A DNA stretch of 16,700 bases from S139-23 sp047639315 (lineage in GTDB: Bacteria; Planctomycetota; GCA-002687715; DRQF01): NCBI GenBank assembly GCA_047639315.1, contig JBLINQ010000112.1, positions 1-16,700 of the forward strand, given 5' to 3'. A program made the translations under genes and the position numbers. The notes under the pieces were generated by a model. The model saw nothing but the letters and a program-made list of their open reading frames with translations. It was not told where the DNA came from and did not search any database. Positions 6,810 to 14,834 of this stretch are shown piece after piece. Numbering within the stretch: the first letter of the stretch is position 1; each line of letters opens with the position of its first letter.

Positions 6810-7864
6810 AACTCGACACCATTATTCTCGGTGCCTCAGGGTTAGTTGGTGCCGAACTCATACGGTTGGTCACTAACCATAACCAACTTGAATTGATCGC
6901 AGCTTGCTCTCGTAGCGAAAAAGGCAATTTCGTCGCTTCGGTGTTTCCGCATCTTGCAACGACCAATGGCGGCATTCGGTTCACTGACCCGGCAGATCTG
7001 CTTGGTACGTCAACTTCGAAGAATCCGGTTGCGGTTTTGAGCGCCTTACCGCATGGCGAAGCAGCAGCGATTCTTGATACGACGATCACCGAACTTGAGC
7101 ATTTGGGTCGCGAAGTGTTTGTTGTCGACCTATCGGCAGACTTCCGTTTTGCTGACCTAAATCAATGGCAGGAAGTATACCAAGCAACTCATGGCGCGCC
7201 TGACCGGGTCAAAGACTTCTACTGCGGACTGCCTGACTTGAGCCCCAATCCGGATGCGAAGTTCGTAGCTCATCCAGGTTGCTTTACGACCGCCGTCACG
7301 ATGGCTTGTGCACCTCTGAGAGCAGCGGGTCTAACAGAAGATCGCTTCGTAGCGATTTGCGTTACCGGGAGCACGGGGAGTGGCCGGCGGGAGAAACCCG
7401 GCACTCACCATCCACGTCGTCATGGCAACATGTGGTCTTATCAAGCATTGTCGCATCGGCACGAACCAGAAATGAACATGCTCTTGAGCCGTGAAGGAAA
7501 CGAGAAGGCAGCCTCTGTTGTTTTTGTTCCTCATTCTGGTCCGTTTTCGAGAGGGCTTCACGCGACGATATCTACGAAGCTCCTTGAAAATTCAGATACC
7601 GAAGAGGTTGTTGCCAGCATGAAGGCCTTTTATGAAGGCAAGCCGTCCATCGTCGTTTCCTCCAAGTTTCCAGACCTCAAGAATGTGGTCGGTAGCAACG
7701 CCGTGCACATTGGCGTGAAGGTGAAAGGCAAGGAGCTCGTCGTTTGTGCGGCAATTGACAATCTTCTGAAGGGCGCTGCCGGCGGTGCCATCCATTGGCT
7801 GAATCGCCTGGCCGGATTTCCTGAAGCCGAATCTCTTGAAACTCCCGGTTGGGGATGGGCATAA
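6806..7864 (+). CDS. argC: N-acyl-gamma-glutamyl-phosphate reductase
   Basis: NADPH-dependent reduction of N-acyl-glutamyl phosphate to the semialdehyde, third step of the pathway. The 352-residue protein has an N-terminal Rossmann start ILGASGLVGAELIRL (7-21), the conserved VVDLSADFR (106-114), the catalytic cysteine in HPGCF (Cys159), and GSTGSGRR followed by a THHPRRHGN segment. The C-terminal CAAIDNLLKGAAGGAIHWLN is the usual ending of the family. GAGG precedes the ATG by about nine bases. It overlaps gene X by four bases and is followed almost immediately by argD. Confidence 0.95.
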   Translation: MKLDTIILGASGLVGAELIRLVTNHNQLELIAACSRSEKGNFVASVFPHLATTNGGIRFTDPADLLGTSTSKNPVAVLSALPHGEAAAILDTTITELEHLGREVFVVDLSADFRFADLNQWQEVYQATHGAPDRVKDFYCGLPDLSPNPDAKFVAHPGCFTTAVTMACAPLRAAGLTEDRFVAICVTGSTGSGRREKPGTHHPRRHGNMWSYQALSHRHEPEMNMLLSREGNEKAASVVFVPHSGPFSRGLHATISTKLLENSDTEEVVASMKAFYEGKPSIVVSSKFPDLKNVVGSNAVHIGVKVKGKELVVCAAIDNLLKGAAGGAIHWLNRLAGFPEAESLETPGWGWA

Positions 7865-7865
7865 A

Positions 7866-9023
7866 TTGAATACGCAAAACCTTTCTCAAGAGATGGCCGA
7901 ATTTCCGGTTTACTCAAGGCTCGATTTAGAGATCGTTTCTGGCAGTGGCATGACAGTCACTGACAGTTCTGGCCGTACATATTTAGATTTTTACGGTGGT
8001 CACGCAGCGGCTCTCTTGGGGCATAGCCCGGCGAACTTAGTGGCAGCCTTGGGTGCGCAGGCCGACCAGTTGATGTTTCAAACGAACTTGGTCGATTTGA
8101 AGATTCGCAAGAGTGCTATCCACGCGCTCTTGTCTCTGGCACCAGATTCACTCACGCGAGTATTCTTGGTTAACTCAGGTGCGGAAGCCGTTGAGAACGC
8201 TCTTCGTTTGGCTTTCAAGATCACAAAGCGAAAGAAAGTTGTGGCGCTGAAAGGGAGTTTTCATGGACGCACGGCGGCGGCCGGTGCCGTCACTTGGGGC
8301 GCCGTCGAGAAGTGGTACGAGTTTCCGAACACACCTTTCGAGGTCGAATTCGTTGAGCCTAATGACACGCAAGCTTTGGCGAATGCTCTTGACGACACGG
8401 TCGCGGCCCTCATTGTCGAACCTATTCAGGGTGTTGCTGGCGCCTTCGATCTCTCAGCCGATTACTTGCGAGAAGCACGTCAACTCACGCGAGATCGTGG
8501 CGTGCAATTAATCGCAGATGAAGTGCAATGTGGGATGGGACGCAGTGGCTACGTATTCGCTTTTGAGGCTGCTGATATCGTTCCAGATATCTTGGTTACT
8601 GCCAAGGGTCTTGCGGGAGGTTTTCCTGCTGGTGCAGTTATCACCTCGGCCGAGCTCGCCGACCAACTGGGCGTTGGATCGATGGGAACTACTTTTGGGG
8701 GTGGGCCACTCGCTTGTGCCATGATCAAAGTGGTTTGTGACACGCTCAGCGACCCAAATTTCCTTGAACGAGTGAAATCAGTATCCAGGCTCATACGCGA
8801 ATCCTGTCGTGTCGGACCTGTCGTTGACATACAAGGCGGCGGCCTTTTGCTGGGGTTAAGAACCAGGGGGTTGGCGAAGGATGTTCTCAAGAGCCTTCGA
8901 GACCGAGGCGTTTTTGCTGGCGGTGCTGCAGACCCTCATGTCGTCAGGCTGATGCCGCCATTGATTGCTGGAGCTGAGGATGTGAAGGCACTCGCGCAAG
9001 CCCTCATGGAGATTGGATCATGA
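7866..9023 (+). CDS. argD: N-acylornithine aminotransferase
   Basis: Class III PLP aminotransferase converting N-acyl-glutamate semialdehyde to N-acyl-ornithine with glutamate as donor. With the TTG at 7866 it has 385 residues. Landmarks are GGHAAALLGHSP, NSGAEAVENALRLA (about 103-116), GSFHGRT, the ADEVQCGMGRSG segment (Asp218 region) and the PLP lysine in VTAKGLAGGFPAG (about Lys247). No ATG is available at the true N-terminus. TTG at 7866, one base after the argC stop and behind a GGGGATGGG stretch, seems best; TTG at 7836 or ATG at 7893 are alternatives. The stop overlaps the next gene as ATGA. Confidence 0.92.
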   Translation: MNTQNLSQEMAEFPVYSRLDLEIVSGSGMTVTDSSGRTYLDFYGGHAAALLGHSPANLVAALGAQADQLMFQTNLVDLKIRKSAIHALLSLAPDSLTRVFLVNSGAEAVENALRLAFKITKRKKVVALKGSFHGRTAAAGAVTWGAVEKWYEFPNTPFEVEFVEPNDTQALANALDDTVAALIVEPIQGVAGAFDLSADYLREARQLTRDRGVQLIADEVQCGMGRSGYVFAFEAADIVPDILVTAKGLAGGFPAGAVITSAELADQLGVGSMGTTFGGGPLACAMIKVVCDTLSDPNFLERVKSVSRLIRESCRVGPVVDIQGGGLLLGLRTRGLAKDVLKSLRDRGVFAGGAADPHVVRLMPPLIAGAEDVKALAQALMEIGS

Positions 9024-10030
9024 AGAACTTCTTGAGCCTCAAAAATTGCAGCGTCGACGAGATTCTGAGTCTACTCTCAGAAGCCAAACGGCTGGAGCAA
9101 AACCCGGGCGATCTACGATTGCAAGGGAAGGTGCTTGGCCTCCTGTTCATGAATCCTTCGGTGCGCACGTTGGCGTCTTTTCAGTCAGCTATGGCAAGAC
9201 TCGGTGGGACGAGCTTCGTTATTGCGCCGGGCACGAGTAGTTGGGGCATGGAATGGCGAGATAACGCCGTCATGAATGAAGAGGCGGCGGAGCATTTTCG
9301 CGAAGCGATTCCTGTGCTCGAAGAATATGCCGATGCGTTAGGGCTTCGTTGTTTCGCAAGAGGAGAGAATCTTGCCGAGGACATGAGCGAACCCATACTT
9401 AATGTCGCGACGAGTTTAGCCAAGAAGCCGTTCATCAACATGGAGTCGGCCATGGATCATCCTTGCCAATCGTTGGCTGATTGGAAAACGATGGATGACT
9501 TAGGCATTGATGGCAACGGCAAGAAGTTTGTTTTGAGTTGGGCCGATCATCCCAAGGCGCTGCCCTTAGCGGTGCCATCGGCGACGTTGGATATGGCCGT
9601 TAGAAGAGGCATGGATGTGACAGTCTTGGCGCCAGATGGGTTTGAGTTGCCGGCTTCGATGATCTCTGACGCCAAAGCCCTTGCCGACTCAACAGGGGCC
9701 TCGGTCACAGAAACAACCGACCGACGTGAGGCATTATCTGATGCCACAGTGTTATATGCGAAAGCGTGGCGTTCACCGATTGCCTACGGCGACGAAGGTC
9801 TTGACCAAGAGCTTCGCACTAAGGCGCGTCTTGACGACTGGACCATTCGAGAATCGTGGTTCGAGTCGGCCTCGCCAGGCGCTCGCTTCATGCATTGTCT
9901 TCCAGTGCGACGAAATGTCGTCGTGGCAGATGAGATCCTCGACGGACCGCGATCCATAGTTACCAAACAAGCACGCAACCGACTCTATGCCCAAATGTCG
10001 GTTCTGTGTCATTTGCTCTTAGAGAATTAG
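9020..10030 (+). CDS. argF': N-acylornithine carbamoyltransferase (AOTCase/SOTCase type)
   Basis: Transfers carbamoyl from carbamoyl phosphate to N-acyl-ornithine, giving N-acyl-citrulline. The 336-residue protein has the carbamoyl-phosphate loop NPSVRT (45-50), HPCQ (147-150), VLSWADHPKALPLAVP (171-186), YAKAW (246-250) and HCLPVRRN (292-299). The W-A-x-HP-K/R-x-LP block is typical of acetyl- and succinyl-ornithine enzymes, not of ordinary OTCases. Aligned by eye to the two characterised types as I remember them, residue 90 (AAEH) is Ala, where acetyl-type enzymes have Glu92 and the Bacteroides succinyl-type has Pro90. The second Arg of the usual RTR motif is Leu51. The rest of the protein (AIPVL, MHCLPVRRNVVVAD) looks closer to the succinyl type. 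Substrate unresolved. Confidence 0.88.
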   Translation: MKNFLSLKNCSVDEILSLLSEAKRLEQNPGDLRLQGKVLGLLFMNPSVRTLASFQSAMARLGGTSFVIAPGTSSWGMEWRDNAVMNEEAAEHFREAIPVLEEYADALGLRCFARGENLAEDMSEPILNVATSLAKKPFINMESAMDHPCQSLADWKTMDDLGIDGNGKKFVLSWADHPKALPLAVPSATLDMAVRRGMDVTVLAPDGFELPASMISDAKALADSTGASVTETTDRREALSDATVLYAKAWRSPIAYGDEGLDQELRTKARLDDWTIRESWFESASPGARFMHCLPVRRNVVVADEILDGPRSIVTKQARNRLYAQMSVLCHLLLEN

Positions 10031-10040
10031 GAACACGAAA

Positions 10041-10958
10041 ATGAACTCAACTAGAGAAACAACGACGGTCGGAGCGCTTCGGCAGGCTTTGCCTTATCTG
10101 AGGCTCTTTCAAGGCAAGAGTTTTGTTGTCAAATGTGGCGGCGAGCTTTTTGACAATCCCATTCGGCTCAAGCGGCTAATAGAACAAGTCAGTGTGTTGC
10201 ACCGTCTCGGTATTCACATTGTCTTTGTCCATGGTGGGGGGCCACAAACTTCTCGTTTGAGCGCGTCACTCGGACGAGAAGTGAATGTGGTGAAAGGACG
10301 TCGCGTCACTTCGTCGGAGACATTGGAAGACTCAGCGATGGTTCTTAACGGTCAGCTCAATACACGAGTGGTCGGAATGCTCCGCGAGTTTGGCATCAAG
10401 GCTGTCGGTCTTTCCGGCGTCGACGGGGATATGGTGGTTGCCAAGAAGAGGGCGCCAGTTGTTGTTGACGACCAGGCGGTCGATTATGGCGAGGTCGGTG
10501 ATGTTGAGAAGATTGACTGTGATCTCGTGTGCAGTTTGCTTGATCAGGGTTATTTGCCAGTCATTAGTCCGCTTTCAGCGTCGGCTTCTGGTGAACTCTT
10601 GAACATCAATGCAGATGTGGTTGCGGCTCATCTTGCAATCGCCTTGTCGGCCGACAAGCTCATTCTCTTGAGCAACGTGCCGGGCATACTGAAAGACCAA
10701 AACGACCCTGAGAGTCTTGTGTCTTATGTCGACTTGGCTGGGCTTGTCGACTTGGAGAAAGAGGGGGTCATTCGCGGCGGTATGTCTCCTAAAGTTGCCG
10801 CGCTGCGCGAAGCCATTGCCGGTGGAGTTCCACGCGCACATGTGATTTCATCGTCTGTACCCGACAGCCTTTTGAGTGAGATTTTTACTAACGAAGGGTC
10901 AGGCACAATGGTCGTGAAGAAACTTGAAGGACCTCAATCGATCGAGCAAGACGCATGA
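10041..10958 (+). CDS. argB: N-acyl-glutamate kinase
   Basis: Phosphorylates the gamma-carboxylate of N-acyl-glutamate with ATP, second step of the pathway. The amino-acid-kinase fold covers nearly all 305 residues: VVKCGG with Lys31, HGGGPQ at 64-69, LSGVDGDMV, NINADVVAAHLA at 188-199 and GGMSPKVAAL with Lys251. The N-terminal extension TVGALRQALPYLRLF is the helix found in arginine-sensitive, hexameric kinases, so feedback inhibition by arginine is likely. There is no C-terminal GNAT domain, so this is not the fused synthase-kinase known in Xanthomonas and relatives. AGGA is nine bases upstream of the ATG. The gap to argF' is 10 bases and the stop overlaps argE'. Confidence 0.93.
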   Translation: MNSTRETTTVGALRQALPYLRLFQGKSFVVKCGGELFDNPIRLKRLIEQVSVLHRLGIHIVFVHGGGPQTSRLSASLGREVNVVKGRRVTSSETLEDSAMVLNGQLNTRVVGMLREFGIKAVGLSGVDGDMVVAKKRAPVVVDDQAVDYGEVGDVEKIDCDLVCSLLDQGYLPVISPLSASASGELLNINADVVAAHLAIALSADKLILLSNVPGILKDQNDPESLVSYVDLAGLVDLEKEGVIRGGMSPKVAALREAIAGGVPRAHVISSSVPDSLLSEIFTNEGSGTMVVKKLEGPQSIEQDA

Positions 10959-12070
10959 TGAGCAAGAACGAAATCTCAGAGCTTCTTTCTCTTCACCAAG
11001 CCTTAGTCAAGATTCCTTCGGTCTCCGGATCGGAAGATGAAATTGTGACTTTTGTTGCTGACTACTTGAAAGATCGTGGTGCGGACGTCGAGATTCATGA
11101 GCGCAATGTGATTGCATGGTCCCCTGAGAACCCTAATCCAGATTTAGTATTCAACTCTCATCTCGACACGGTTCCCGTGAGTAAAGCGTGGACCAGAGAT
11201 CCTTATGACGTCGGACAAGTGTCGGACCGAACATTTGGTTTGGGGAGCAATGACGCCAAAGCGTCTGTGGCAGCGATGATCTTTTCGTTTCTACGAGTAC
11301 TCGATTGCGATCCGGCCAATGCATGGGGCCTCACTTTGGTTGCCGATGAAGAGACTGGCGGGCGAGGTAGCGAGATCGTCATTCCTCGCGTTCAAAAAAT
11401 GGGTTGGCCAGTTCGCGGCATTGTCGTTGGCGAGCCGACCGGCTTGGCAATTGCGACCTCCCAAAAGGGCCTGCTCATTGTTGAAGTCAGTCATCAGGGA
11501 ACAGTCTGTCATAGCGCTAACGCAACAAAGTTGGGGGCAAAGAATGCCATTGTGGAGCTGGCGAAGGATATTGCTGTTGTCAATGCTCTTGATTTGGGCA
11601 AGCCCCATCCCGAGCTTGGTTCAACGTCAATTCAGCCAACTGTGATGGAGGCCGGTGGGGCACGCAATACTCTTCCTCAGGAAGCTAAGTGTCTTTTCGA
11701 CATTCGAACTTCACCTGGTGAGACTCACGAGGATCTCATCCAGAAGATTGATGATACCAGCGAGGGCGATGTCAATGTCGTCTCCAAACGCCTGCGTTCG
11801 ATGGAGTGTCCGCCAGAGGCGGAGGTCTTGAAAGCCGCTCTTGCCGCAAATCCCCAGGCAACATGCTATGGCTCACCAACGATGTCTGATTGGGTGTACT
11901 GCGGCGATATCGCGGCCATTAAATGTGGCCCAGGAGAAAGTGTGAGGTCGCATCAAGGCGACGAATACGTACTTCATGACGAGTTGGTCAAGGGCGTCGA
12001 ATTCTACTTCGCCTTAGGCTCTCACTTCAAAAAAGGAAGAACTCATGGCTCGGCTATGGAACAAGGGTGA
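10955..12070 (+). CDS. argE': M20-family N-acyl-citrulline / N-acyl-ornithine deacylase
   Basis: Metal-dependent deacylase of 371 residues. The co-catalytic metal ligands expected of M20 peptidases are visible: His69 and Asp71 in SHLDTVP, bridging Asp100 in GLGSNDAK, general base Glu132 with Glu133 in DEETGG, Glu160 in GEPT and His333 in RSHQGDEY. The dimerisation (lid) domain lies between about 170 and 280. Beside an acyl-ornithine carbamoyltransferase, the natural substrate is probably N-acyl-citrulline, giving citrulline for ArgG; the sequence alone cannot exclude acyl-ornithine or a DapE-like use. Two start codons lie in tandem (10955 and 10958), overlapping the argB stop. The 3' end runs 26 bases into argH. 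Confidence 0.88.
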   Translation: MMSKNEISELLSLHQALVKIPSVSGSEDEIVTFVADYLKDRGADVEIHERNVIAWSPENPNPDLVFNSHLDTVPVSKAWTRDPYDVGQVSDRTFGLGSNDAKASVAAMIFSFLRVLDCDPANAWGLTLVADEETGGRGSEIVIPRVQKMGWPVRGIVVGEPTGLAIATSQKGLLIVEVSHQGTVCHSANATKLGAKNAIVELAKDIAVVNALDLGKPHPELGSTSIQPTVMEAGGARNTLPQEAKCLFDIRTSPGETHEDLIQKIDDTSEGDVNVVSKRLRSMECPPEAEVLKAALAANPQATCYGSPTMSDWVYCGDIAAIKCGPGESVRSHQGDEYVLHDELVKGVEFYFALGSHFKKGRTHGSAMEQG

Positions 12071-13232
12071 GAACACCAATCAACTCGTGTTGGAATTCTG
12101 TGTCGGGAACGACAATGAACTCGACGAGCGGCTCGTCGCATATGACATTGTTGCTTCGATCGCGCATGCAACAATGCTGAAAGAAGAAGGCTGGCTCTCT
12201 GAATCTGACCTGTCTGATATTTGTCGTGGTCTTAAGTCCATCGGCGATGCTCATGAAAGGGGAGAATGGACAATCAGCGTCAGTGATGAGGACGTCCATA
12301 CGGCCCTTGAGAATCGCCTGACCGACTTGATCGGCGACGCCGGAGCACGGATCCATTTGGGCCGGTCTCGAAACGACCAAGTCTTGGTAGCGCTCCGCCT
12401 TTACTTGAAGGATGAGGTGCAAGCTCTCATTGAGCTGGCGAACGAGACTGCCCAGCAATTGAATCAACTGGCAGAGCGGCATCCGTCCCAGAGAATCCCG
12501 GGCTACACACATTTGCAAAAGGCAATGCCCTCGTCTGTTGCAGACTGGGCCCACGGTTTCTCCTCAGAAATCGTTGATGACGCCGAAGGGTTGAGGCTTT
12601 CTCTTCGCCGAGCTGACAAGAACCCTCTCGGTTCGGCCGCTGGCTACGGCGTCCCTGAGTTGCACTTGAATCGAAGTCGCACTGCAGAGCTTCTTCATTT
12701 TGCAGAAGTTCACGAGCCGGTCACAGCTGTTCAGCTTTCTCGTGGCAAAGCCGAGGCTGCTGTCGTGTTCGAGCTGACTTTGCTGATGCAAGATTTGGGA
12801 CGGCTTGCGGCCGAATTGTGTCTATTCAATTCTTCTGAGTTTGGCTTCGTCAGCTTGCCGAAGGAATTCACTACCGGGTCATCGATCATGCCCCAAAAAA
12901 GGAACCCTGACGTGTTTGAGTTGATTCGGGGCCGTTCTGCACAACTGAGTAGTGACCTCACTGCGATACTTACCACGACTGCCAAGATGACTTCGGGTTA
13001 TCACCGCGACCTGCAGCTCATCAAGGCTCCACTTTTTAGAGCCATAGACTCGACCAAACTTACGCTGCATATCACCAACGTCACATTGCCGGGCGTAGCT
13101 TTTGTCCCCGAGGTTCTTGATCGATCGATGACCGGCGAATTGGAAGCCGCCTCCCGGGCGTTCGCTTTGGTCAAAGAAGAAGGGATCCCGTTCCGAGAAG
13201 CCTATCTGCGCATCGCCAAGCAACAGCCCTAG
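12045..13232 (+). CDS. argH: Argininosuccinate lyase, C-terminally short
   Basis: Cleaves argininosuccinate to arginine and fumarate, the last step. Fumarase/aspartase superfamily landmarks are present: GRSRNDQ (106-112), PGYTHLQKAMP with His156, and the signature GSSIMPQKRNP (278-288) with the catalytic serine loop. AAGGAAG upstream supports the ATG inside the end of argE'. At 395 residues it is short compared with about 430-460 for the family. It ends just after VKEEGIPFREAYLRIA, the segment that in other ArgH proteins is followed by several tens of residues of C-terminal helices. The stop codon TAG is formed at the junction with the repeat beginning AGTACGG. The active site is intact, so function may be retained. 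Confidence 0.92.
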   Translation: MARLWNKGENTNQLVLEFCVGNDNELDERLVAYDIVASIAHATMLKEEGWLSESDLSDICRGLKSIGDAHERGEWTISVSDEDVHTALENRLTDLIGDAGARIHLGRSRNDQVLVALRLYLKDEVQALIELANETAQQLNQLAERHPSQRIPGYTHLQKAMPSSVADWAHGFSSEIVDDAEGLRLSLRRADKNPLGSAAGYGVPELHLNRSRTAELLHFAEVHEPVTAVQLSRGKAEAAVVFELTLLMQDLGRLAAELCLFNSSEFGFVSLPKEFTTGSSIMPQKRNPDVFELIRGRSAQLSSDLTAILTTTAKMTSGYHRDLQLIKAPLFRAIDSTKLTLHITNVTLPGVAFVPEVLDRSMTGELEAASRAFALVKEEGIPFREAYLRIAKQQP

Positions 13233-13530
13233 TACGGCGTCAGGTTATTTTTAATAGCCCAAGTACGGTGTCAGGTTAAAGGTGGAAGCCCAATAGATTC
13301 GGGTGGAGCCCTTACACCGTCTCGGCGGGTGAGAAGCGTCCGTACCAGGAAGGTAGGCAATTCGCTGTGTCTGATGACTCCACGTGGTTTTGAATAATTC
13401 GCTCGCCGACAGTACGCGAAGATTGGGGCTCCTCTCGGAGGCCCTCTCGAATGAATATGGGGCAAACCTAGCTGCGGGAAGTAAACCTGGTTCGGTACCT
13501 GGTTCGGTACCTGAGTCAGCTAAACCGCAG
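13233..13530 (+). repeat. Diverged MITE-like repeat directly behind argH
   Basis: Starts with an imperfect 31-bp tandem: AGTACGGCGTCAGG at 13231 and AGTACGGTGTCAGG at 13262, each unit ending in AGCCCA. It continues with sequence that aligns by eye with the left part of the 16237-16459 copy (GGTGTCAGGTTAA, GAAGCCCAAT, CTCGGNG, GTCCG, ATGACTC, GCTCGCCGA). It ends with two exact copies of CCTGGTTCGGTA at 13486-13497 and 13498-13509, the motif that also follows the 16237-16459 copy. No coding capacity is evident. The nearby 14208-14267 fragment supplies a matching right end. Confidence 0.6.
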
Positions 13531-13598
13531 AACGGGGAGGAATGCTATCTTGTGGTTGGCTTGAATTGAAGGGTGAATCAAAACGTCCGGAGTCTGTG

Positions 13599-14207
13599 GT
13601 GACAACAGAAGAAAATCCAGTTTTGCGCGTTTCATTTGAAGCCAATGAGGGCGACTACGCCGTCGTCTCTAAGCATTATTCCGAACGCTGGGGGTCGAAG
13701 CCGCCGTCTTTTCGCAAAATCGTTCTTTGCTCGGCCTTCTTTCCCTTAACTGTTGTTGTGCTTGGACTGGTCAACGGTGGGGCGTTTGACGCCAAAGCAG
13801 TCAAGTTCATTGTGTTGGCACTCGTGTTCAGCGCGTTTGTTCTTGCAGTTATCGTCCATTATCTCATGCGGCTCAGTCTTCATTGGAGTTACGGAAGGAA
13901 TAGTGAGTGGTTAATGAATGGTCGCCAGTCTGCTCAACTCACAGTAGAGGCTGATGGCAAGAGCATGCGGGTTATCACAGTATTGCCGACCACGGCACGA
14001 CTCATGGAAATGCACTGGTGTGACTTGAGATCACTTGAGAATTTGGAAGACGGTGTCCTCGTGTGTTTTGAAGATGGGGCCATCATGGTCAGGTCAAAAG
14101 CTTTTACGACTTCAGATGCTCAATCCGAGTACTTCGAGCAAGTCGTCGCTCTTGTCCCAACCGAGGTCGGGATTAGCCTCGACCGTCACACCTTTAAGAA
14201 TAAATAA
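13599..14207 (+). CDS. YcxB-like membrane protein
   Basis: Predicted inner-membrane protein of 202 residues. After a soluble head (1-38) come two transmembrane helices (about 41-62 and 68-90). A cytoplasmic beta-rich tail follows with the pattern LHWSYGRNSEWLMNG, MEMHWCDLRSLENLEDGVLVCFEDGAIMVRSKAF, as in YcxB-like C-terminal domains, whose function is unknown. GTG at 13599 is preferred because GGAG lies six bases upstream and the domain is complete; an ATG at 13542 has its GGAGG only one base away. The gene is bracketed by left and right portions of the local repeat family, so it may have arrived with, or been trapped by, those elements. Confidence 0.65.
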   Translation: MTTEENPVLRVSFEANEGDYAVVSKHYSERWGSKPPSFRKIVLCSAFFPLTVVVLGLVNGGAFDAKAVKFIVLALVFSAFVLAVIVHYLMRLSLHWSYGRNSEWLMNGRQSAQLTVEADGKSMRVITVLPTTARLMEMHWCDLRSLENLEDGVLVCFEDGAIMVRSKAFTTSDAQSEYFEQVVALVPTEVGISLDRHTFKNK

Positions 14208-14271
14208 CAGCTCGCCGACGTTGGGCATTCCTCGTGAGTTTGCCTTGCACCGTGTTCCTGACACCGTCGTA
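14208..14271 (+). repeat. Right-end fragment of the MITE-like element
   Basis: Begins at the base after the YcxB-like stop codon. CAGCTCGCCGACGTTGGGCA through CCTGACACCGT (14257-14267) aligns with 16399-16459, the right 61 bases of the complete copy, with roughly a quarter of positions changed. It ends in CGTACT, the complement of the AGTACG found at left ends. With the left-type repeat at 13233 or 13264 it would bound a unit of about 1 kb containing the YcxB-like gene. Confidence 0.6.
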
Positions 14272-14359
14272 CTATGATGCCGTTTGGACGTGATTGTTGA
14301 ATCTGCTAATGTCAACTTGGAAACCATGGAGGATGATTGGGATCGTGCAAGTGTCGACA

Positions 14360-14761
14360 ATGGGAAAACTGAACAAGCAGCTCATCGTGCTGCTATCCGC
14401 TCTCTCGATCTTCAGCCTTCTGCTGCAGTCTGTCCACTTTCATGGGCCAGCGGATCATGATCATGAAGAGGGTGTTTTTGCCGCTCACCATGGTTGTAGT
14501 CACACTTCTGTCGAAGATCGCCAAGTCCCTGAAAACGAAGGGGATGGCCCGCCCCAAATCGAGTCTGTGGGGCAGGACTTAGGGTGTCCAATCTGCTTGG
14601 CGTCCGCGCTAAATCCCTTCGGTGTAGCTTACGTTCTTGGCGCGAATTTTCAGGTTCTGGATGACGTTCCAGAAGATCCGTTTCTCTTCGTTTCCCAACA
14701 CCGCCTCCTCACCAAACGCTCTTCTCGCCACTCCCGCGCTCCACCATTTCAATTGATCTGA
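14360..14761 (+). CDS. His-rich exported DUF2946-like protein
   Basis: Small exported or membrane-anchored protein of 133 residues from this start. A hydrophobic N-terminal segment (about 8-25) follows the basic MGKLNKQ. A His-rich stretch then follows (HFHGPADHDHE, AAHHGCSH), a CPIC motif at 76-79 and a C-terminal SRHSRAPP. The C-x-x-C plus terminal RAPP pattern is what I associate with DUF2946 proteins, which are often found next to metal-uptake or efflux outer-membrane genes. His and Cys suggest binding of zinc, copper or cobalt. The start is uncertain: ATG at 14333 has GGAGG directly abutting, and GTG at 14345 or 14351 are possible. It lies upstream of, and co-directional with, the His-rich outer-membrane protein. 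Confidence 0.6.
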   Translation: MGKLNKQLIVLLSALSIFSLLLQSVHFHGPADHDHEEGVFAAHHGCSHTSVEDRQVPENEGDGPPQIESVGQDLGCPICLASALNPFGVAYVLGANFQVLDDVPEDPFLFVSQHRLLTKRSSRHSRAPPFQLI

Positions 14762-14834
14762 AACTCTCTTCTTATTCCTCCGCCCTCAGTACTCTGAGAG
14801 TGCGGACCGACTTATTCAGATTGAAAGAAATTCC
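14762..14834 (+). other. Short spacer upstream of the porin-like gene
   Basis: Contains one small hairpin, CTCAG-TACT-CTGAG at 14785-14798, and GAAAGA before the porin start. No Zur- or Fur-like palindrome is recognisable, so metal regulation is not shown by the sequence. Confidence 0.3.

Noticed and set aside
13271..13465. 64-codon minus-strand frame in the repeat behind argH
   Set aside because: Entirely inside the repeat element, no ribosome-binding site or known domain.
13535..13544. GGGGAGGA-ATG as start of the YcxB-like gene at 13542
   Set aside because: The GGAGG is only one base from this ATG, too close for normal initiation, and the resulting leader is unlike the family; GTG at 13599 fits better.
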